A stretch of 64,000 nucleotides of DNA. It comes from Dysgonomonas sp. UBA7710 (GTDB lineage: Bacteria > Bacteroidota > Bacteroidia > Bacteroidales > Dysgonomonadaceae). The notes beneath the pieces are model-generated. The model was not told the origin of the DNA. It made no database searches and saw only the letters and a list, made by a program, of their open reading frames with translations. The stretch is taken from assembly GCF_002482385.1 (NCBI RefSeq), contig NZ_DLFW01000041.1, positions 1 to 64,000 of the forward strand, written 5' to 3'. The position numbers and the translations under genes were made by a program. Positions within the stretch are counted from its first letter, which is position 1. Each line of letters begins with the position of its first letter. This document shows positions 42,830 through 52,993 of the stretch, piece by piece.

Positions 42830-45151
42830 ATGACACACCTACCTTCCATTATTACAGATCTGGCGTTTCTAATCGGAGTAGCGGCTATTGTTTCTATTAT
42901 CTTTAAAAAACTGAAACAACCAGTCGTTCTGGGTTATATCGTTGCAGGTTTTTTAGCTGGTCCATATACAAACTTTTTCCCGACTATAGGAGATGGCGAA
43001 AATATAAATGTATGGGGAGAAATCGGAGTAATATTCCTACTATTTGCCATGGGTTTAGAATTCAGTTTTAAAAAGCTTATAAGCAATGGTAAAACAGGTT
43101 TTATCACTCTTTTATTTATCATCTTAGGACTCGGTGTCTCCGGTTATTTCTTAGGATATTCGTTAGGATGGGGAAAGTGGAATAGTATTATTTTAGGATG
43201 TATGCTATGTCTATCTTCGACAACAATAATTGTTAAAGCGTTTGATGATCCCCAATATAAAGGCAAAGGTTTTACTGAAGTCGTTTTCGGAATATTGATA
43301 TTCGATGACCTGTTTGCTATTTTACTGATGGTCTTTATGGGTACACTGGCCTTAAATAATCATTTCGAAGGAACAGAAATATTCATGAGTATAGGTAAAA
43401 TGCTTTTCTTTATTGTTGTATGGGTCGTTTGCGGTATCTTCCTTATCCCTACCCTTCTGAAAAAACTAAAGGATATTCTGAATGATGAAACATTATTGTT
43501 AGTAGCCATCGCGTTATGTATGGGTATGGTCGTTTTTGCCACGGAGGTTGGGCTATCGGCCGAACTCGGGGCGTTTATAATGGGAGCGGTATTAGCCGAA
43601 ACATCAGCTCTTGAAAAAATTGAAAAAGTAACTAAACCCATCAAGGATTTTTTTGGAGCCATCTTTTTTGTTTCGGTTGGAATGCTGATGAACCCCCAGA
43701 TTATTACTGAACATTATGTAAGCATACTACTTATCACATTGCTTGTTCTTTTTGGGAAAGTAATATTTACTGCTATCGGAGCAAGGTTGTCCGGAGAATC
43801 GATGCTTATTTCTGTGCAATCCGGTTTCAGTATGGCGCAGGTTGGGGAGTTCTCTTTCATCGTGGCAGGTACTGCGATAAGCTATCAGTTGGCGGACAAT
43901 TTTATTTATCCCATTATTATTGCCGTTTCTATACTAACTACCTTTACCACACCTTATCTGATGAAAGTCAGTAATGGAGCCTATAATCTGATGATGCAAA
44001 AAATTCCGGAATCATGGCGCGAAAGTATACTCGAAACTGATAAAAAATTATCAACACCCACTCCTACAACGACATGGGCCGCATTCTTCAAAAACTATAT
44101 CTTCAATATAATCGTTTTTGTGTCTTTATGTATTGCAGTAATTGCATTGTCGATAAATTTTTTAAGTCCAATAATACAAGAATACATAAAGGGTATAGAA
44201 GGCAACATCATTACTTTGGTAATTACATCTTTGATTATGGCCCCTCTATTAAAAGGCTTAGTCTACAGAGGGGGCGAACAGCCCTACTTGATCCTTAAAC
44301 TCTGGCAGATTAGTGTAGGCAACAGATTAATCCTATCGGGATTTATTATGATCCGGTATCTTATTGCTTTCGGTTTGGTATATTTCTTATTCTGGAAACT
44401 TCTTGTTATACCATTTTGGGTATCTGCTTTGGTAGCGATAATAATAATCCTTATTGTATTCCGGTCGAGGCGTCTTTTGGATATCTACTGGAAAATGGAA
44501 TACCGGTTTGTACTTAATTTTAATCAGCGTATAATTCATGAACGAAGGAGAAAGTCGAATGAAAAAGGTATGTCACTGGCTTTTACATCTGATAATGAAA
44601 GTTGGATTGAAAAAAATCTTTATGTTGGAAAATTTAAGCTGAACAAGGGTTCGGGCTATGAGGACACCGCCCTCAAGGATACTGACTTCAGGAAAAGATA
44701 TGATCTCCTGATAATTGCCGTATTCCGTAACGAGAAGGAATTGTATTTCCCTAACGGCTCCTTTACATTATTGCCTGACGATATTATTACTGTAGCCGGA
44801 AATATACTCCAGATAGATAAGTTGACAAATGAAAAAAACAATATAGAATTGGACCGTACTACTCTAAAGACTATACATCAATATGCGAAAAAACAGGACG
44901 AGGATTCTGATTCTAAAATAAAATGTCTGTCTCTCGTTATTGACCAAAGTTCGGGATTATATGGAAAAAGCTTACTACAATCGGAAATTGGAAAGAGAGG
45001 GTCTTGTTGTGTTGTAGGGATAGAACGTAATAGCGGCTATTGGATTAATCCTCCGGCTTCTGAGATTTTCAAAGGCGGGGATATTGTATGGCTTGTCGGT
45101 AATAAGGAGAGCATATTTAAACTGGTGAACGAAAACTTATATTTCGAATGA
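42830..45151 (+). CDS. CPA2-family cation/proton antiporter with two RCK-C (TrkA-C) domains
   Basis: 773 residues. The N-terminal half has about 12 membrane helices of the Kef/CPA2 type (KQPVVLGYIVAGFLAGP, FAMGLEFSFKKL, AELGAFIMGAVLAET, SVQSGFSMAQVGEFSF). A second hydrophobic block spans about 415-560. The cytoplasmic C-terminus carries two TrkA-C/RCK-C units (about 590-665 and 695-770, the second with LYGKSLLQSEIGKRG and GGDIVWLVGN). No Rossmann-type RCK-N domain lies between, so regulation by nucleotides is not expected; ligand gating by RCK-C is possible. Exchanges Na+ or K+ for H+. Monocistronic. Confidence 0.9.
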   Translation: MTHLPSIITDLAFLIGVAAIVSIIFKKLKQPVVLGYIVAGFLAGPYTNFFPTIGDGENINVWGEIGVIFLLFAMGLEFSFKKLISNGKTGFITLLFIILGLGVSGYFLGYSLGWGKWNSIILGCMLCLSSTTIIVKAFDDPQYKGKGFTEVVFGILIFDDLFAILLMVFMGTLALNNHFEGTEIFMSIGKMLFFIVVWVVCGIFLIPTLLKKLKDILNDETLLLVAIALCMGMVVFATEVGLSAELGAFIMGAVLAETSALEKIEKVTKPIKDFFGAIFFVSVGMLMNPQIITEHYVSILLITLLVLFGKVIFTAIGARLSGESMLISVQSGFSMAQVGEFSFIVAGTAISYQLADNFIYPIIIAVSILTTFTTPYLMKVSNGAYNLMMQKIPESWRESILETDKKLSTPTPTTTWAAFFKNYIFNIIVFVSLCIAVIALSINFLSPIIQEYIKGIEGNIITLVITSLIMAPLLKGLVYRGGEQPYLILKLWQISVGNRLILSGFIMIRYLIAFGLVYFLFWKLLVIPFWVSALVAIIIILIVFRSRRLLDIYWKMEYRFVLNFNQRIIHERRRKSNEKGMSLAFTSDNESWIEKNLYVGKFKLNKGSGYEDTALKDTDFRKRYDLLIIAVFRNEKELYFPNGSFTLLPDDIITVAGNILQIDKLTNEKNNIELDRTTLKTIHQYAKKQDEDSDSKIKCLSLVIDQSSGLYGKSLLQSEIGKRGSCCVVGIERNSGYWINPPASEIFKGGDIVWLVGNKESIFKLVNENLYFE

Positions 45152-45458
45152 ATCCATACATATAGAATATCAGGTAAATAACGATAAGAATATTTCCAGC
45201 TGAATAATGAATTGCACAAGGCATTTATATCAATAAAATATGGAAGGGATGCAGTACGGGAAATATTTAGTGAGCAAGAAATAAGTTATAAGAAAATAAA
45301 CAAGGGGAAAGATTGTAAATCCTTCTCCCTGCTTATTCTGCTTATTATAATAGGTACCTCCCTGTTGAAAAATCAGGAGAACAAATAAAAATACTCTACT
45401 AAAGAATTAACCTTTTCGCTCTCCTATATTTTTTTAAGACCGGACCGTCCAATAGCCT
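45152..45458. other. Interval between convergent genes with a terminator hairpin
   Basis: About 307 bp, no gene. A G-rich/C-rich hairpin (arms 45299-45314 and 45318-45334, some G-U pairs) lies between the convergent antiporter and phosphoesterase genes and is T-rich on the minus-strand side, so it can terminate the phosphoesterase operon. Confidence 0.45.
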
Positions 45459-46457
45459 CTATTTCATTACAAATGAATCCGGATATTTCACATTATATAG
45501 AATAGTGTTATCACTGGAGTGTATCCAGGTATCAAATATCCGCTCATTGTCTGTAAGTTCAATAGCTCTTGCCCCGTAACCCAAGCTGGTATAGGTGGTC
45601 TTACTTCCTGAAAAACGGCCGTATGCAAGGCAAATCCCATTCAAGTATCCAATGTAATCGTTGTCATGATCGTGTCCTGTAAATGTACCCATTACATCTC
45701 CACCTTCAACCATTGCCGCAAACATTCCGGTATTTATAATTCCGGGGCACTCTTTCTCTGTTCTATTGCCAAATACAGGAGCATTCTTTACATAGTTCTT
45801 GGTTGTATCAGGCAATAGCGTATATTCCTGTAAGGGAATATGGAAAAATGCAAGAGCCGGATATGGTTTGCCACTATTTTCTCTCGTAAAGAAGGCACTG
45901 TTCTTCCTATACCAGTCTACCTGATCAAAGCCGAACCAGTTATATCCCTTTTGTTCACCTACTTTATTATACGCATTTGAATCCATAAAATAAAGTATTG
46001 CACCAGTTTTTTCCCGGGCATTCTTTACCTCAAGAACATAGTTTCCCACACCTGTTAAATATGCAGGCCCTATCTGTGCATAGCAATATGGTTTACTAAT
46101 CACATAATCCATTATTTGCCGGCGAGTCCAGTCATGCTCATCGTCATGATTTCCCAATACGATCGCATATGGGATTTTTTGACTGATAACGGGAGCCAGA
46201 ACCTCATCCCAACCGTTCTTTGCAGGAGTATCTGTAACAATATCACCTGTAAATGCTACAAGATCAGGCTTCTCATTATCAAGCACCTCTTTCATCATTC
46301 TGATAGACTTTGCAGATTCTTCAGATCCGCATTTATAATGTATATCAGTGAACTGTACAATTTTGAATTTTCCACTTTCATTAAAATGCAGCTTCTCCTG
46401 AGCATAAGCATTCGTAATGCATATAAGCATTAGCAATATTGACACTATTTTTTTCAT
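45459..46457 (-). CDS. Secreted calcineurin-like metallophosphoesterase
   Basis: 332 residues from the ATG at 46457, which gives the signal peptide MKKIVSILLM...NAYAQ; the longer frame start would overlap the SusD stop. Metal motifs: FTDIHYK (D-x-H), FTGDIVTD (G-D), LGNHDDEHD (GNHD), FFHIPLQEY (H), FTGHDHDND (GHxH). These are the binuclear metal ligands of phosphodiesterases/phosphatases. It is exported to the periplasm or surface. It lies 11 nt after the SusD gene, so it probably acts on a phosphorylated or phosphodiester substrate brought in by the SusCD pair. Substrate not readable. Confidence 0.88.
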   Translation of the reverse strand: MKKIVSILLMLICITNAYAQEKLHFNESGKFKIVQFTDIHYKCGSEESAKSIRMMKEVLDNEKPDLVAFTGDIVTDTPAKNGWDEVLAPVISQKIPYAIVLGNHDDEHDWTRRQIMDYVISKPYCYAQIGPAYLTGVGNYVLEVKNAREKTGAILYFMDSNAYNKVGEQKGYNWFGFDQVDWYRKNSAFFTRENSGKPYPALAFFHIPLQEYTLLPDTTKNYVKNAPVFGNRTEKECPGIINTGMFAAMVEGGDVMGTFTGHDHDNDYIGYLNGICLAYGRFSGSKTTYTSLGYGARAIELTDNERIFDTWIHSSDNTILYNVKYPDSFVMK

Positions 46458-46468
46458 TAATTCAATAT

Positions 46469-47947
46469 TTATTTTAACCACCAGGTTTTTTGATTTATTT
46501 TATCATTGCCGTTTCCAAATTGTCTTGTTATAGCTGCTGATACGTTGTCTGCATTATAGTTATATTCCGATTGCGGATATATCCAGCGATAAGGAATTTC
46601 CACACCTTTTATGCGGTGAAATTCAGGGTAACCAGTCCGTAAGTTTTCATAGAAAGGAGTCCATCCTCCCTGAAAGAAACTTTGAAAGTACTTTTGCAAT
46701 ACAATAGCTTCTATTTTCTCATCATTTGTCAATTTTGTAGAAAAATTATTCGTCGGATTAGTCAGGTAGCTGTTTACTATATCTTCGCTAACATAGGCAC
46801 TTAACCCTTTGGCATACGATTCATAAAACTTAAATGATGATTTTATACCATTATTGTAATATGTAGCCGCATCACCGGATATCCAGCCTCTGACACAAGC
46901 CTCTGATAAGATAAACTGTAATTCTGCATACCCTAACAAGATCGAAGGCTCATTGGTCGGGTCCTGATAGAAGCGTTCCAACACTTTCGAAACTTTTCCT
47001 TTTGTCGCTTTCTCATTCACTGTACCATATGGAGCTGCCGGATCTCCGCCTTCATAAGCAGTAAAATCATCAATGGCTTTTCCGGCCTCTTTTGCCTCTT
47101 TCGTTTGAGTACAAAATAAGAATAAGCGAGGATCTTTATGATCCTGAAGCCGTTTGATAAAAGTAGAGTCAATATACATTCCTGAACCGAAAGAACTTGA
47201 ATTGAATTCTGGATAACGGTTGTCTGCCTGATCTAAATACACTAATTGCCCGTTATCCTGATTGCCGCTCATTAGTGGTTCACTTTGAACGATTGAAGCA
47301 AATTTGCTTTTGACATTCAGGTCTGTATCGCTTTCCTTATGAGATAAGGATAATAATACTTTCAGGCGGAACGAGTTTATAAGACGCTGCCATTTGTCTG
47401 TATCTCCATTATAGATTATATCTCCTTTAATTGCAGCCTTCTCATTTTCAATAATGGTATTGGCCTCCTCCAGTTCGTTGAGGATACCTATTATCACATC
47501 CTTCTGGTTATCATATACAGGTGCAAATATATTATCTGATTCGCCCTTTAATGCTTCCGAATATGGTATGTCTCCAAACCGGAGAGTCATGTTGTAGAAA
47601 TAATATGCCCTAAAGAATTTTCCCAAAGCAACATAACTGTTTTCGTTTATCTTTTGGGCTTCCTCCATCATTTTACTGATATCTTTCATCTTTGTATATG
47701 AATAATCACCCCTGTTCCATTTATAATATTGATAGCTATTCTCACCATCTGTCTGTACCAGCATTTTATTTGCATAAAGAGGTGATGTTCCCAAAAACTC
47801 CCTGAAAGCAGTCCATTGTATCTGGGTAAGCAAAAGCTGAGGATGGGTTTCTGTCGGATTGTTCGGGTCTTTGTTTAGTTCTTCCAGGTCATTGCATGAA
47901 GTCACACAAACCAGAATGATAAAAATAAAAAATATAATCTTTTTCAT
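46469..47947 (-). CDS. SusD/RagB-like surface lipoprotein (SusD-like_2 type)
   Basis: 492 residues. Lipobox VTSC gives Cys18, followed by NDLEELNKDPNNPTE, the typical start of the SusD-like_2 family, and TPR-like helical repeats through the body. SusD proteins cap the SusC channel and bind the substrate. It lies 34 nt downstream of the susC-like gene. The short Asp/Asn-rich N-terminus and the lack of adjacent glycosidases argue against a classical polysaccharide locus; with the phosphoesterase partner a phosphate-containing ligand is possible. Confidence 0.9.
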   Translation of the reverse strand: MKKIIFFIFIILVCVTSCNDLEELNKDPNNPTETHPQLLLTQIQWTAFREFLGTSPLYANKMLVQTDGENSYQYYKWNRGDYSYTKMKDISKMMEEAQKINENSYVALGKFFRAYYFYNMTLRFGDIPYSEALKGESDNIFAPVYDNQKDVIIGILNELEEANTIIENEKAAIKGDIIYNGDTDKWQRLINSFRLKVLLSLSHKESDTDLNVKSKFASIVQSEPLMSGNQDNGQLVYLDQADNRYPEFNSSSFGSGMYIDSTFIKRLQDHKDPRLFLFCTQTKEAKEAGKAIDDFTAYEGGDPAAPYGTVNEKATKGKVSKVLERFYQDPTNEPSILLGYAELQFILSEACVRGWISGDAATYYNNGIKSSFKFYESYAKGLSAYVSEDIVNSYLTNPTNNFSTKLTNDEKIEAIVLQKYFQSFFQGGWTPFYENLRTGYPEFHRIKGVEIPYRWIYPQSEYNYNADNVSAAITRQFGNGNDKINQKTWWLK

Positions 47948-47981
47948 AAATACGTTCTTATTTACAGGATAAATATTTCGA

Positions 47982-50900
47982 TTAAAATTTCATTGTTGCA
48001 GAAAATCCGATATATCTTGACGAAGGATCCTGCAGATTGTCATCATTACCATAATCAGGATCTACATAAGGGATCTTTTTCCACATCAACAGATTGTAAC
48101 CATACAATGAGACATCTAATGATTTGATTTGTCCCAGATCAACAATTTTTTTCAGATCGTAACCAATAGACAACCTTCTCAATTTGAAATAAGAGCGATC
48201 AAATACATTTGCAAATGTTTTATCATCAGAATCAAGTACCTGAGCCTGATAAGGATAAATCTGGCTCCATGTCTGCCAACTCACAACCGTAGTATTAGGT
48301 GCATAGGTACGAGTGTCAGACACAACCACACCATTCACATCCCGTGTAAGCTCGCCTCCGGTAACATTGACTCCCTTAGGTACATATATAGCATGCCCGG
48401 CTTCGTATTCTGCATCTCTGTATGTGGTTGATTCCGGATGCTTTCCTCCCCACCACATCTTTTCGATAGTAACTGATCTGAGCAGGCCTCCCCAGGCTCC
48501 ATCTATATCAATCTCAACTTTGAAGTCTTTTATATTAAATTTATTCTGAAAACCTAAACGCCATGAGGGATCGAGGTGTCCAAGTTTTTTCTGATATGCA
48601 TCTTTTATCGGCAATCCGCTATTTGTATCAATAATTAGTTGTCCGTCAGCCGAAGTTTGCCATACAGTAGCATAATATGCATCTGCCCTGTCACCTTTGC
48701 TTAATGCATTATACTTACTTTGTCCGCCATAAATATCGGTGAGACGTCTGACATACCGGCTCCAGTTTACGGCTACATCCCAAGAGAAATCTTTTGTAAC
48801 AACAGGTTTCGCACCCAGGATTATCTCCACTCCATTTGTATTATATACATTCCCGTTTACCTTTCTGGAGGTAAATCCGGATGCTTCCGACACATTCAGA
48901 TTGATGATCTGATTCTCATCTTTGATATGATAATAAGTAGCATCTAATGTTATCCTGTTTTTAATAAAAGCTGTTGATAATCCGAACTCATAGGATGTTG
49001 ACTTTTCGGGTTTTATATTTGGATTGACCAGACTGCCGGGATATGTTACGGATGGAGTTGAACCATAAGTCACACCTTTTTGATATATCGCATATATACT
49101 GTACGGATCGAGGTCGCTGGATACCTGTGCCCATGATCCGTAAAGCTTTAAGTAATCTATTGCTTTAGGCATTTTCACATACTGCGATACAAGGGTACTA
49201 AGAGAGACTGAAGGATAAAAATATGAATTTTCCGAAGATGGTAAGGTCGAAGACCAGTCATTGCGGGCTGTAAAGTTTAAGAATACAGCATCATAAAAGT
49301 CTATATTGGCAGAGCCGTATATACTATGTACTTCTCTTTTGCGAACAATATTTGTTGCATTTGTCGGCCCTTGCGAATTACCCATGTTGTATAATCCGGG
49401 AACAATAAGTCCGTCTGTGGATTGATATTCTTCCTGATAGTTGGTATTTAATATTGAAGCTCCGACATTTGCGGTCAAATTGATTTTACTTGTTACAGGT
49501 TGAAAATAAGAAGCTAAAACATCAGCATCGATATTCCGTTGATTTCGATTCCATATCTTTAAATCACCAACTCGTGAATCTCCATAATTCATATAAGACT
49601 TTGGAGTTTGAAGGTCTTCATATGTCCCTATTTGGTGCATCGCGGCACGTCCCTGTATTCCTAAATTAGGAAGTATCTGCCAGTTGAGTCTCAACTTACC
49701 ATCCAGTATGTCCTGGTCTCTCTTTTGTTGCAGTTCTTCTGTTGCAAAGTATGGATTATTATACCAGGCATAGTTGTAATTAGCTTGTCTATAACCTTCC
49801 AGTCCGGGAACCCATTGGTGTTTCTGAAGTTCTTTTCCATTCACATCGTTACCCATCCAAAGCAATATTGTGTACATGTGATTTTTAGGTCCATATCCAT
49901 ATCTCGGATAATTAGGAGAATATACTTTATTATAGGCTAATGAGGCATCAAGTTGGATATTGTTGCTAATATCGAATGATGAGTTGAAACTTAATCCGGT
50001 TGTTTGGAGCGAAGTGTTAGGCACCTGCCCTTTTTGATAGGCATATTTCCCCGATGCATAATAGCGGGCTTTAGCCCCTTTGTATGATACAGAGAAGTTA
50101 TTATTTGTAACGACACCTGTACCTAAAAAATCTTCAAGATTATCGTGTGATACCCAATCAATCGGGACACGTTCATACAACGATTTATCATCATAAATTG
50201 TACCGGAAACATTCCCGTACCATTCAATGACCTCGCCTGTTTGTTTATTCCGGATCGGGCTGTTCCACTGGGCGATCTTCTGTCCTGTGTTCAATTTTGG
50301 CCCCCAGGTCATATCTCCGTCCGAAATACCGCCATCGGCTCCGTCCCAAAATTCGTATTTACCATTAGAACCGCTACCATACGTTTTCTGGGATTCGGGA
50401 TATACTGTAAAACCGGCAGTAATCATATTGCTTGTGCTGACAGTGATTTCCAGTCCGTCCTTTTTTGCTGATTTACTCGTGATAAGTATAGCTCCGTTCT
50501 TACCCCGGGAACCGTACAAAGCGGAAGCCGTCGGACCTTTCAATACGTTCACACTTTCTATATTCTCACTCCCAATATCAAAAAAATCCGTTTCAACAGG
50601 AATACCGTCTAATACGATTAACGGATTTTTCCCTCTAAGAGAAAATGACGGAGCCTGAAACAGTCCGGTCGGGTTAGTCACCGTAAGTCCGGCAATTTGT
50701 CCCGACAAGGCACTACCCACATTCATAGTCTGGGACTCGCTGAGTGCCTCATTATTTATCTGCTGAGTCGTGTATCCAATCTTTTTCTTCTGTTGTTTAA
50801 TCCCGATAGCCGTCACAACAACTTCATCCAGATTTTGCGACTCTTCGGACATTATGATGTCTATAATAGTTCTGTTATCTACTTTCACCTCTTGAGAAAC

Positions 50901-51125
50901 AAACCCCATATAAGAAAAAATCAGGGTTTCGTCGCCAGCAGCTTTTATTTCATAATTACCATCAAAATCGGTAACGACACCCCTTGTTGTATTTTTAATA
51001 CTAATATTAACCCCAATGAGTGTTTCTCCTTTCTTATCTTTTACAGATCCTTTAACCGTTTGGGCATGTACCATCCCCGGGAGAAGTAAGAATACTACTC
51101 CTAATAGCGTTAGTAATGTTTTCAT
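47982..51125 (-). CDS. SusC/RagA-type TonB-dependent transporter
   Basis: 1047 residues. Signal peptide (1-21), carboxypeptidase-regulatory-like domain (about 23-105: KGSVKDKKGETLIGVNIS and FDGNYEIKA), TonB-box-like LDEVVVTAIG, plug with LSGQIAGLTVTNPTG and GSRGKNGAILITSK, and a large barrel to the Phe-terminal end (GFSATMKF). SusC partners with SusD as a pedal-bin importer. Second gene of the operon after the 192-residue secreted protein. Substrate unknown. Confidence 0.93.
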   Translation of the reverse strand: MKTLLTLLGVVFLLLPGMVHAQTVKGSVKDKKGETLIGVNISIKNTTRGVVTDFDGNYEIKAAGDETLIFSYMGFVSQEVKVDNRTIIDIIMSEESQNLDEVVVTAIGIKQQKKKIGYTTQQINNEALSESQTMNVGSALSGQIAGLTVTNPTGLFQAPSFSLRGKNPLIVLDGIPVETDFFDIGSENIESVNVLKGPTASALYGSRGKNGAILITSKSAKKDGLEITVSTSNMITAGFTVYPESQKTYGSGSNGKYEFWDGADGGISDGDMTWGPKLNTGQKIAQWNSPIRNKQTGEVIEWYGNVSGTIYDDKSLYERVPIDWVSHDNLEDFLGTGVVTNNNFSVSYKGAKARYYASGKYAYQKGQVPNTSLQTTGLSFNSSFDISNNIQLDASLAYNKVYSPNYPRYGYGPKNHMYTILLWMGNDVNGKELQKHQWVPGLEGYRQANYNYAWYNNPYFATEELQQKRDQDILDGKLRLNWQILPNLGIQGRAAMHQIGTYEDLQTPKSYMNYGDSRVGDLKIWNRNQRNIDADVLASYFQPVTSKINLTANVGASILNTNYQEEYQSTDGLIVPGLYNMGNSQGPTNATNIVRKREVHSIYGSANIDFYDAVFLNFTARNDWSSTLPSSENSYFYPSVSLSTLVSQYVKMPKAIDYLKLYGSWAQVSSDLDPYSIYAIYQKGVTYGSTPSVTYPGSLVNPNIKPEKSTSYEFGLSTAFIKNRITLDATYYHIKDENQIINLNVSEASGFTSRKVNGNVYNTNGVEIILGAKPVVTKDFSWDVAVNWSRYVRRLTDIYGGQSKYNALSKGDRADAYYATVWQTSADGQLIIDTNSGLPIKDAYQKKLGHLDPSWRLGFQNKFNIKDFKVEIDIDGAWGGLLRSVTIEKMWWGGKHPESTTYRDAEYEAGHAIYVPKGVNVTGGELTRDVNGVVVSDTRTYAPNTTVVSWQTWSQIYPYQAQVLDSDDKTFANVFDRSYFKLRRLSIGYDLKKIVDLGQIKSLDVSLYGYNLLMWKKIPYVDPDYGNDDNLQDPSSRYIGFSATMKF

Positions 51126-51156
51126 TTATTGGTTTTTAAGTCAGATTATTTGATAC

Positions 51157-51735
51157 TTAGTAGATATTATTTATTTTCACCTGATTGAATACACTGATTT
51201 GATCTTCGATGCTTTTCTTATTTTGGTCGAGGGCTCCTTCGAAAGCTTCGGTATCAGCTTCGCTTATGATAGTAAGGCTGACTTCCAAGATGTGAGTAAA
51301 ATCATTAGCCGCTTTTTCCAAAGCGATATTTCCTTTCTTCACTTCTTTTTTCAGGTGCTTTTCTATTTTGCGAGTCGTATTATAAATATTGGGCTTCTTT
51401 ATTATTGTCCGTCTCATCGGATCGCCGGGTACAACCTCCTCCTGAGTGACATAATATTCTTCCATCAGAACTTTGAGGCATGCGACTTTAGATCCGAATT
51501 CGTGCTCTTCGGCTTTCTGAATAGTATTGTTATCAAATGTTGATGGTACAGATGAATCGAACTCCCAGACATATCTTTTATTTTTCGCATCATCATCGTT
51601 TGTTGTTTTAGTAGTAATTATATCTGCTTTATTTTCAGCACCACGATGATTACTCGCATAATAGTTCTGAGCTGAAATATTAAGGATTATTCCGAGCATT
51701 AAAATAAATAGAGATAACCGATTAATTGTTTTCAT
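51157..51735 (-). CDS. Unrecognised secreted protein, first gene of the SusCD operon
   Basis: 192 residues with signal peptide 1-22 (NISAQ). Mixed charged helical composition; the second half is a run of Lys/Glu-rich helices (RKIEKHLKKEVKKGNI, ANDFTHILEVSLTIIS, SIEDQISVF). No family recognised. A good promoter box lies 30 bp upstream and susC follows after 31 nt, so it is cotranscribed with the SusCD-phosphoesterase genes. It may help in periplasmic binding or regulation of uptake; function cannot be stated. Confidence 0.7.
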   Translation of the reverse strand: MKTINRLSLFILMLGIILNISAQNYYASNHRGAENKADIITTKTTNDDDAKNKRYVWEFDSSVPSTFDNNTIQKAEEHEFGSKVACLKVLMEEYYVTQEEVVPGDPMRRTIIKKPNIYNTTRKIEKHLKKEVKKGNIALEKAANDFTHILEVSLTIISEADTEAFEGALDQNKKSIEDQISVFNQVKINNIY

Positions 51736-51764
51736 ACATTTTATGCTATTTTAAATTTATTGCA

Positions 51765-51772
51765 CAAATGTA
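51765..51772 (-). promoter_or_regulatory. -7 promoter element of the SusCD operon
   Basis: TACATTTG on the minus strand, matching TAnnTTTG, about 30 nt before the ATG at 51735. The -33 half is weak. Confidence 0.5.
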
Positions 51773-52140
51773 GAATGTCAATATTTCGCACTAATTAATA
51801 CGATGTGACATTGCGGTTAATTAACTATTCAATAAAATACCAAATAAAAGATTATAATACTAATAGTCAAAAAAGTAGAATCTAACTTAAATATAAGGAT
51901 TTAATATTAATGAAGCGGACGCTTCGAAAAAGGAGAAGTAAAATACTGTTTTGTAATAGATATGCCTTTAATGAGATATGATTGAAGTACAAATAAACAG
52001 ATATATATGAAATTGTGGAAAAAGTCGTCTGCGAGGAAAAGAATATATAAAAATTTAAAGGAGTAAATTATGCAAATATGGGTTCTGGTGAATTTCTATA
52101 GAAAACGTGACCGATATTTATTTCAATAATATATGGGAAG
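51773..52140. other. Spacer between capsule cluster and SusCD operon
   Basis: About 370 bp, AT-rich, without gene or clear terminator by eye. Confidence 0.4.
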
Positions 52141-52920
52141 TCATTTAAAATCTCTCTTCAATTTATTAAACAGTATTTGTAAAAATTTCTCTACATAACG
52201 CAGACTTTCAAGTATGTGATTTGAATAGACATCATTCTTTTTATATGCCAGCATATGATCCCTGAATATTTGTATATGGCTTGACATGCCTAATGTGGAG
52301 ACTCCTCCGGTACGCATTGTCACACAATCTACCGGTACATATCTTATCTGTATTTTATTCACAAAAATCAGCCGCAGGAGATTTTCAAAGTCTGCACCGA
52401 TTTTAAAGGCGCAGTCAAAAGTTCCATATTTATCATACACCGGTTTTCTACAATAGAATGATGGATGAGCAGGCATCCACCCCATCCGCATTTTCCATCT
52501 GCGGAAGCTTGCGGAAGAATAGTAGCGCACACATTTACCCACATTATTATGCTTCACATAATGAATGTCTCCATACACTGCATCTGCACCCGATAATCTG
52601 AGTTCTCTGACAAGAATTTCGAGAACCCCGTCAGATGTGTAGAAATCATCACTATTAAGGATGCCTACCACATCGCCTGTAGCCATCGCTATACCTTTGT
52701 TCATTGCATCATATATACCATTATCACATTCGCTTATCCAACGCATTCTGCCTGCAAACTGAGGCTCGTATTCTCTGACGATACTCATAGTGCTGTCCTT
52801 TGATGCTCCGTCAATAACAATATATTCAATGTCCTTGTAAGTCTGGCATAAGACACTTTCAATAGTATTCCTTACTGTTGTTTCGCTATTGTAAGTTGCT
52901 GTTATTATTGAGATTAACAT
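52141..52920 (-). CDS. Family 2 glycosyltransferase, WcaA/WcaE-like
   Basis: 259 residues. SIITATYNSETTVRNTIES (start of the GT2 fold), YIVIDGASKDST and ILNSDDFYTSDG (DxD-like acidic motif). ECDNGIYDAMNKGIAMATGD is a typical GT-A acceptor-side block. It adds a sugar to the lipid-linked repeat unit at the cytoplasmic face of the inner membrane. Last gene of the cluster in reading order, 73 bp from its neighbour. Donor and linkage cannot be read from sequence. Confidence 0.88.
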   Translation of the reverse strand: MLISIITATYNSETTVRNTIESVLCQTYKDIEYIVIDGASKDSTMSIVREYEPQFAGRMRWISECDNGIYDAMNKGIAMATGDVVGILNSDDFYTSDGVLEILVRELRLSGADAVYGDIHYVKHNNVGKCVRYYSSASFRRWKMRMGWMPAHPSFYCRKPVYDKYGTFDCAFKIGADFENLLRLIFVNKIQIRYVPVDCVTMRTGGVSTLGMSSHIQIFRDHMLAYKKNDVYSNHILESLRYVEKFLQILFNKLKRDFK

Positions 52921-52993
52921 ATTTAATTTATACCTTCAATAGTGAATATAAGATATAGCGGAACCTTTATTATAGAGAGTTCTACAATATCCA

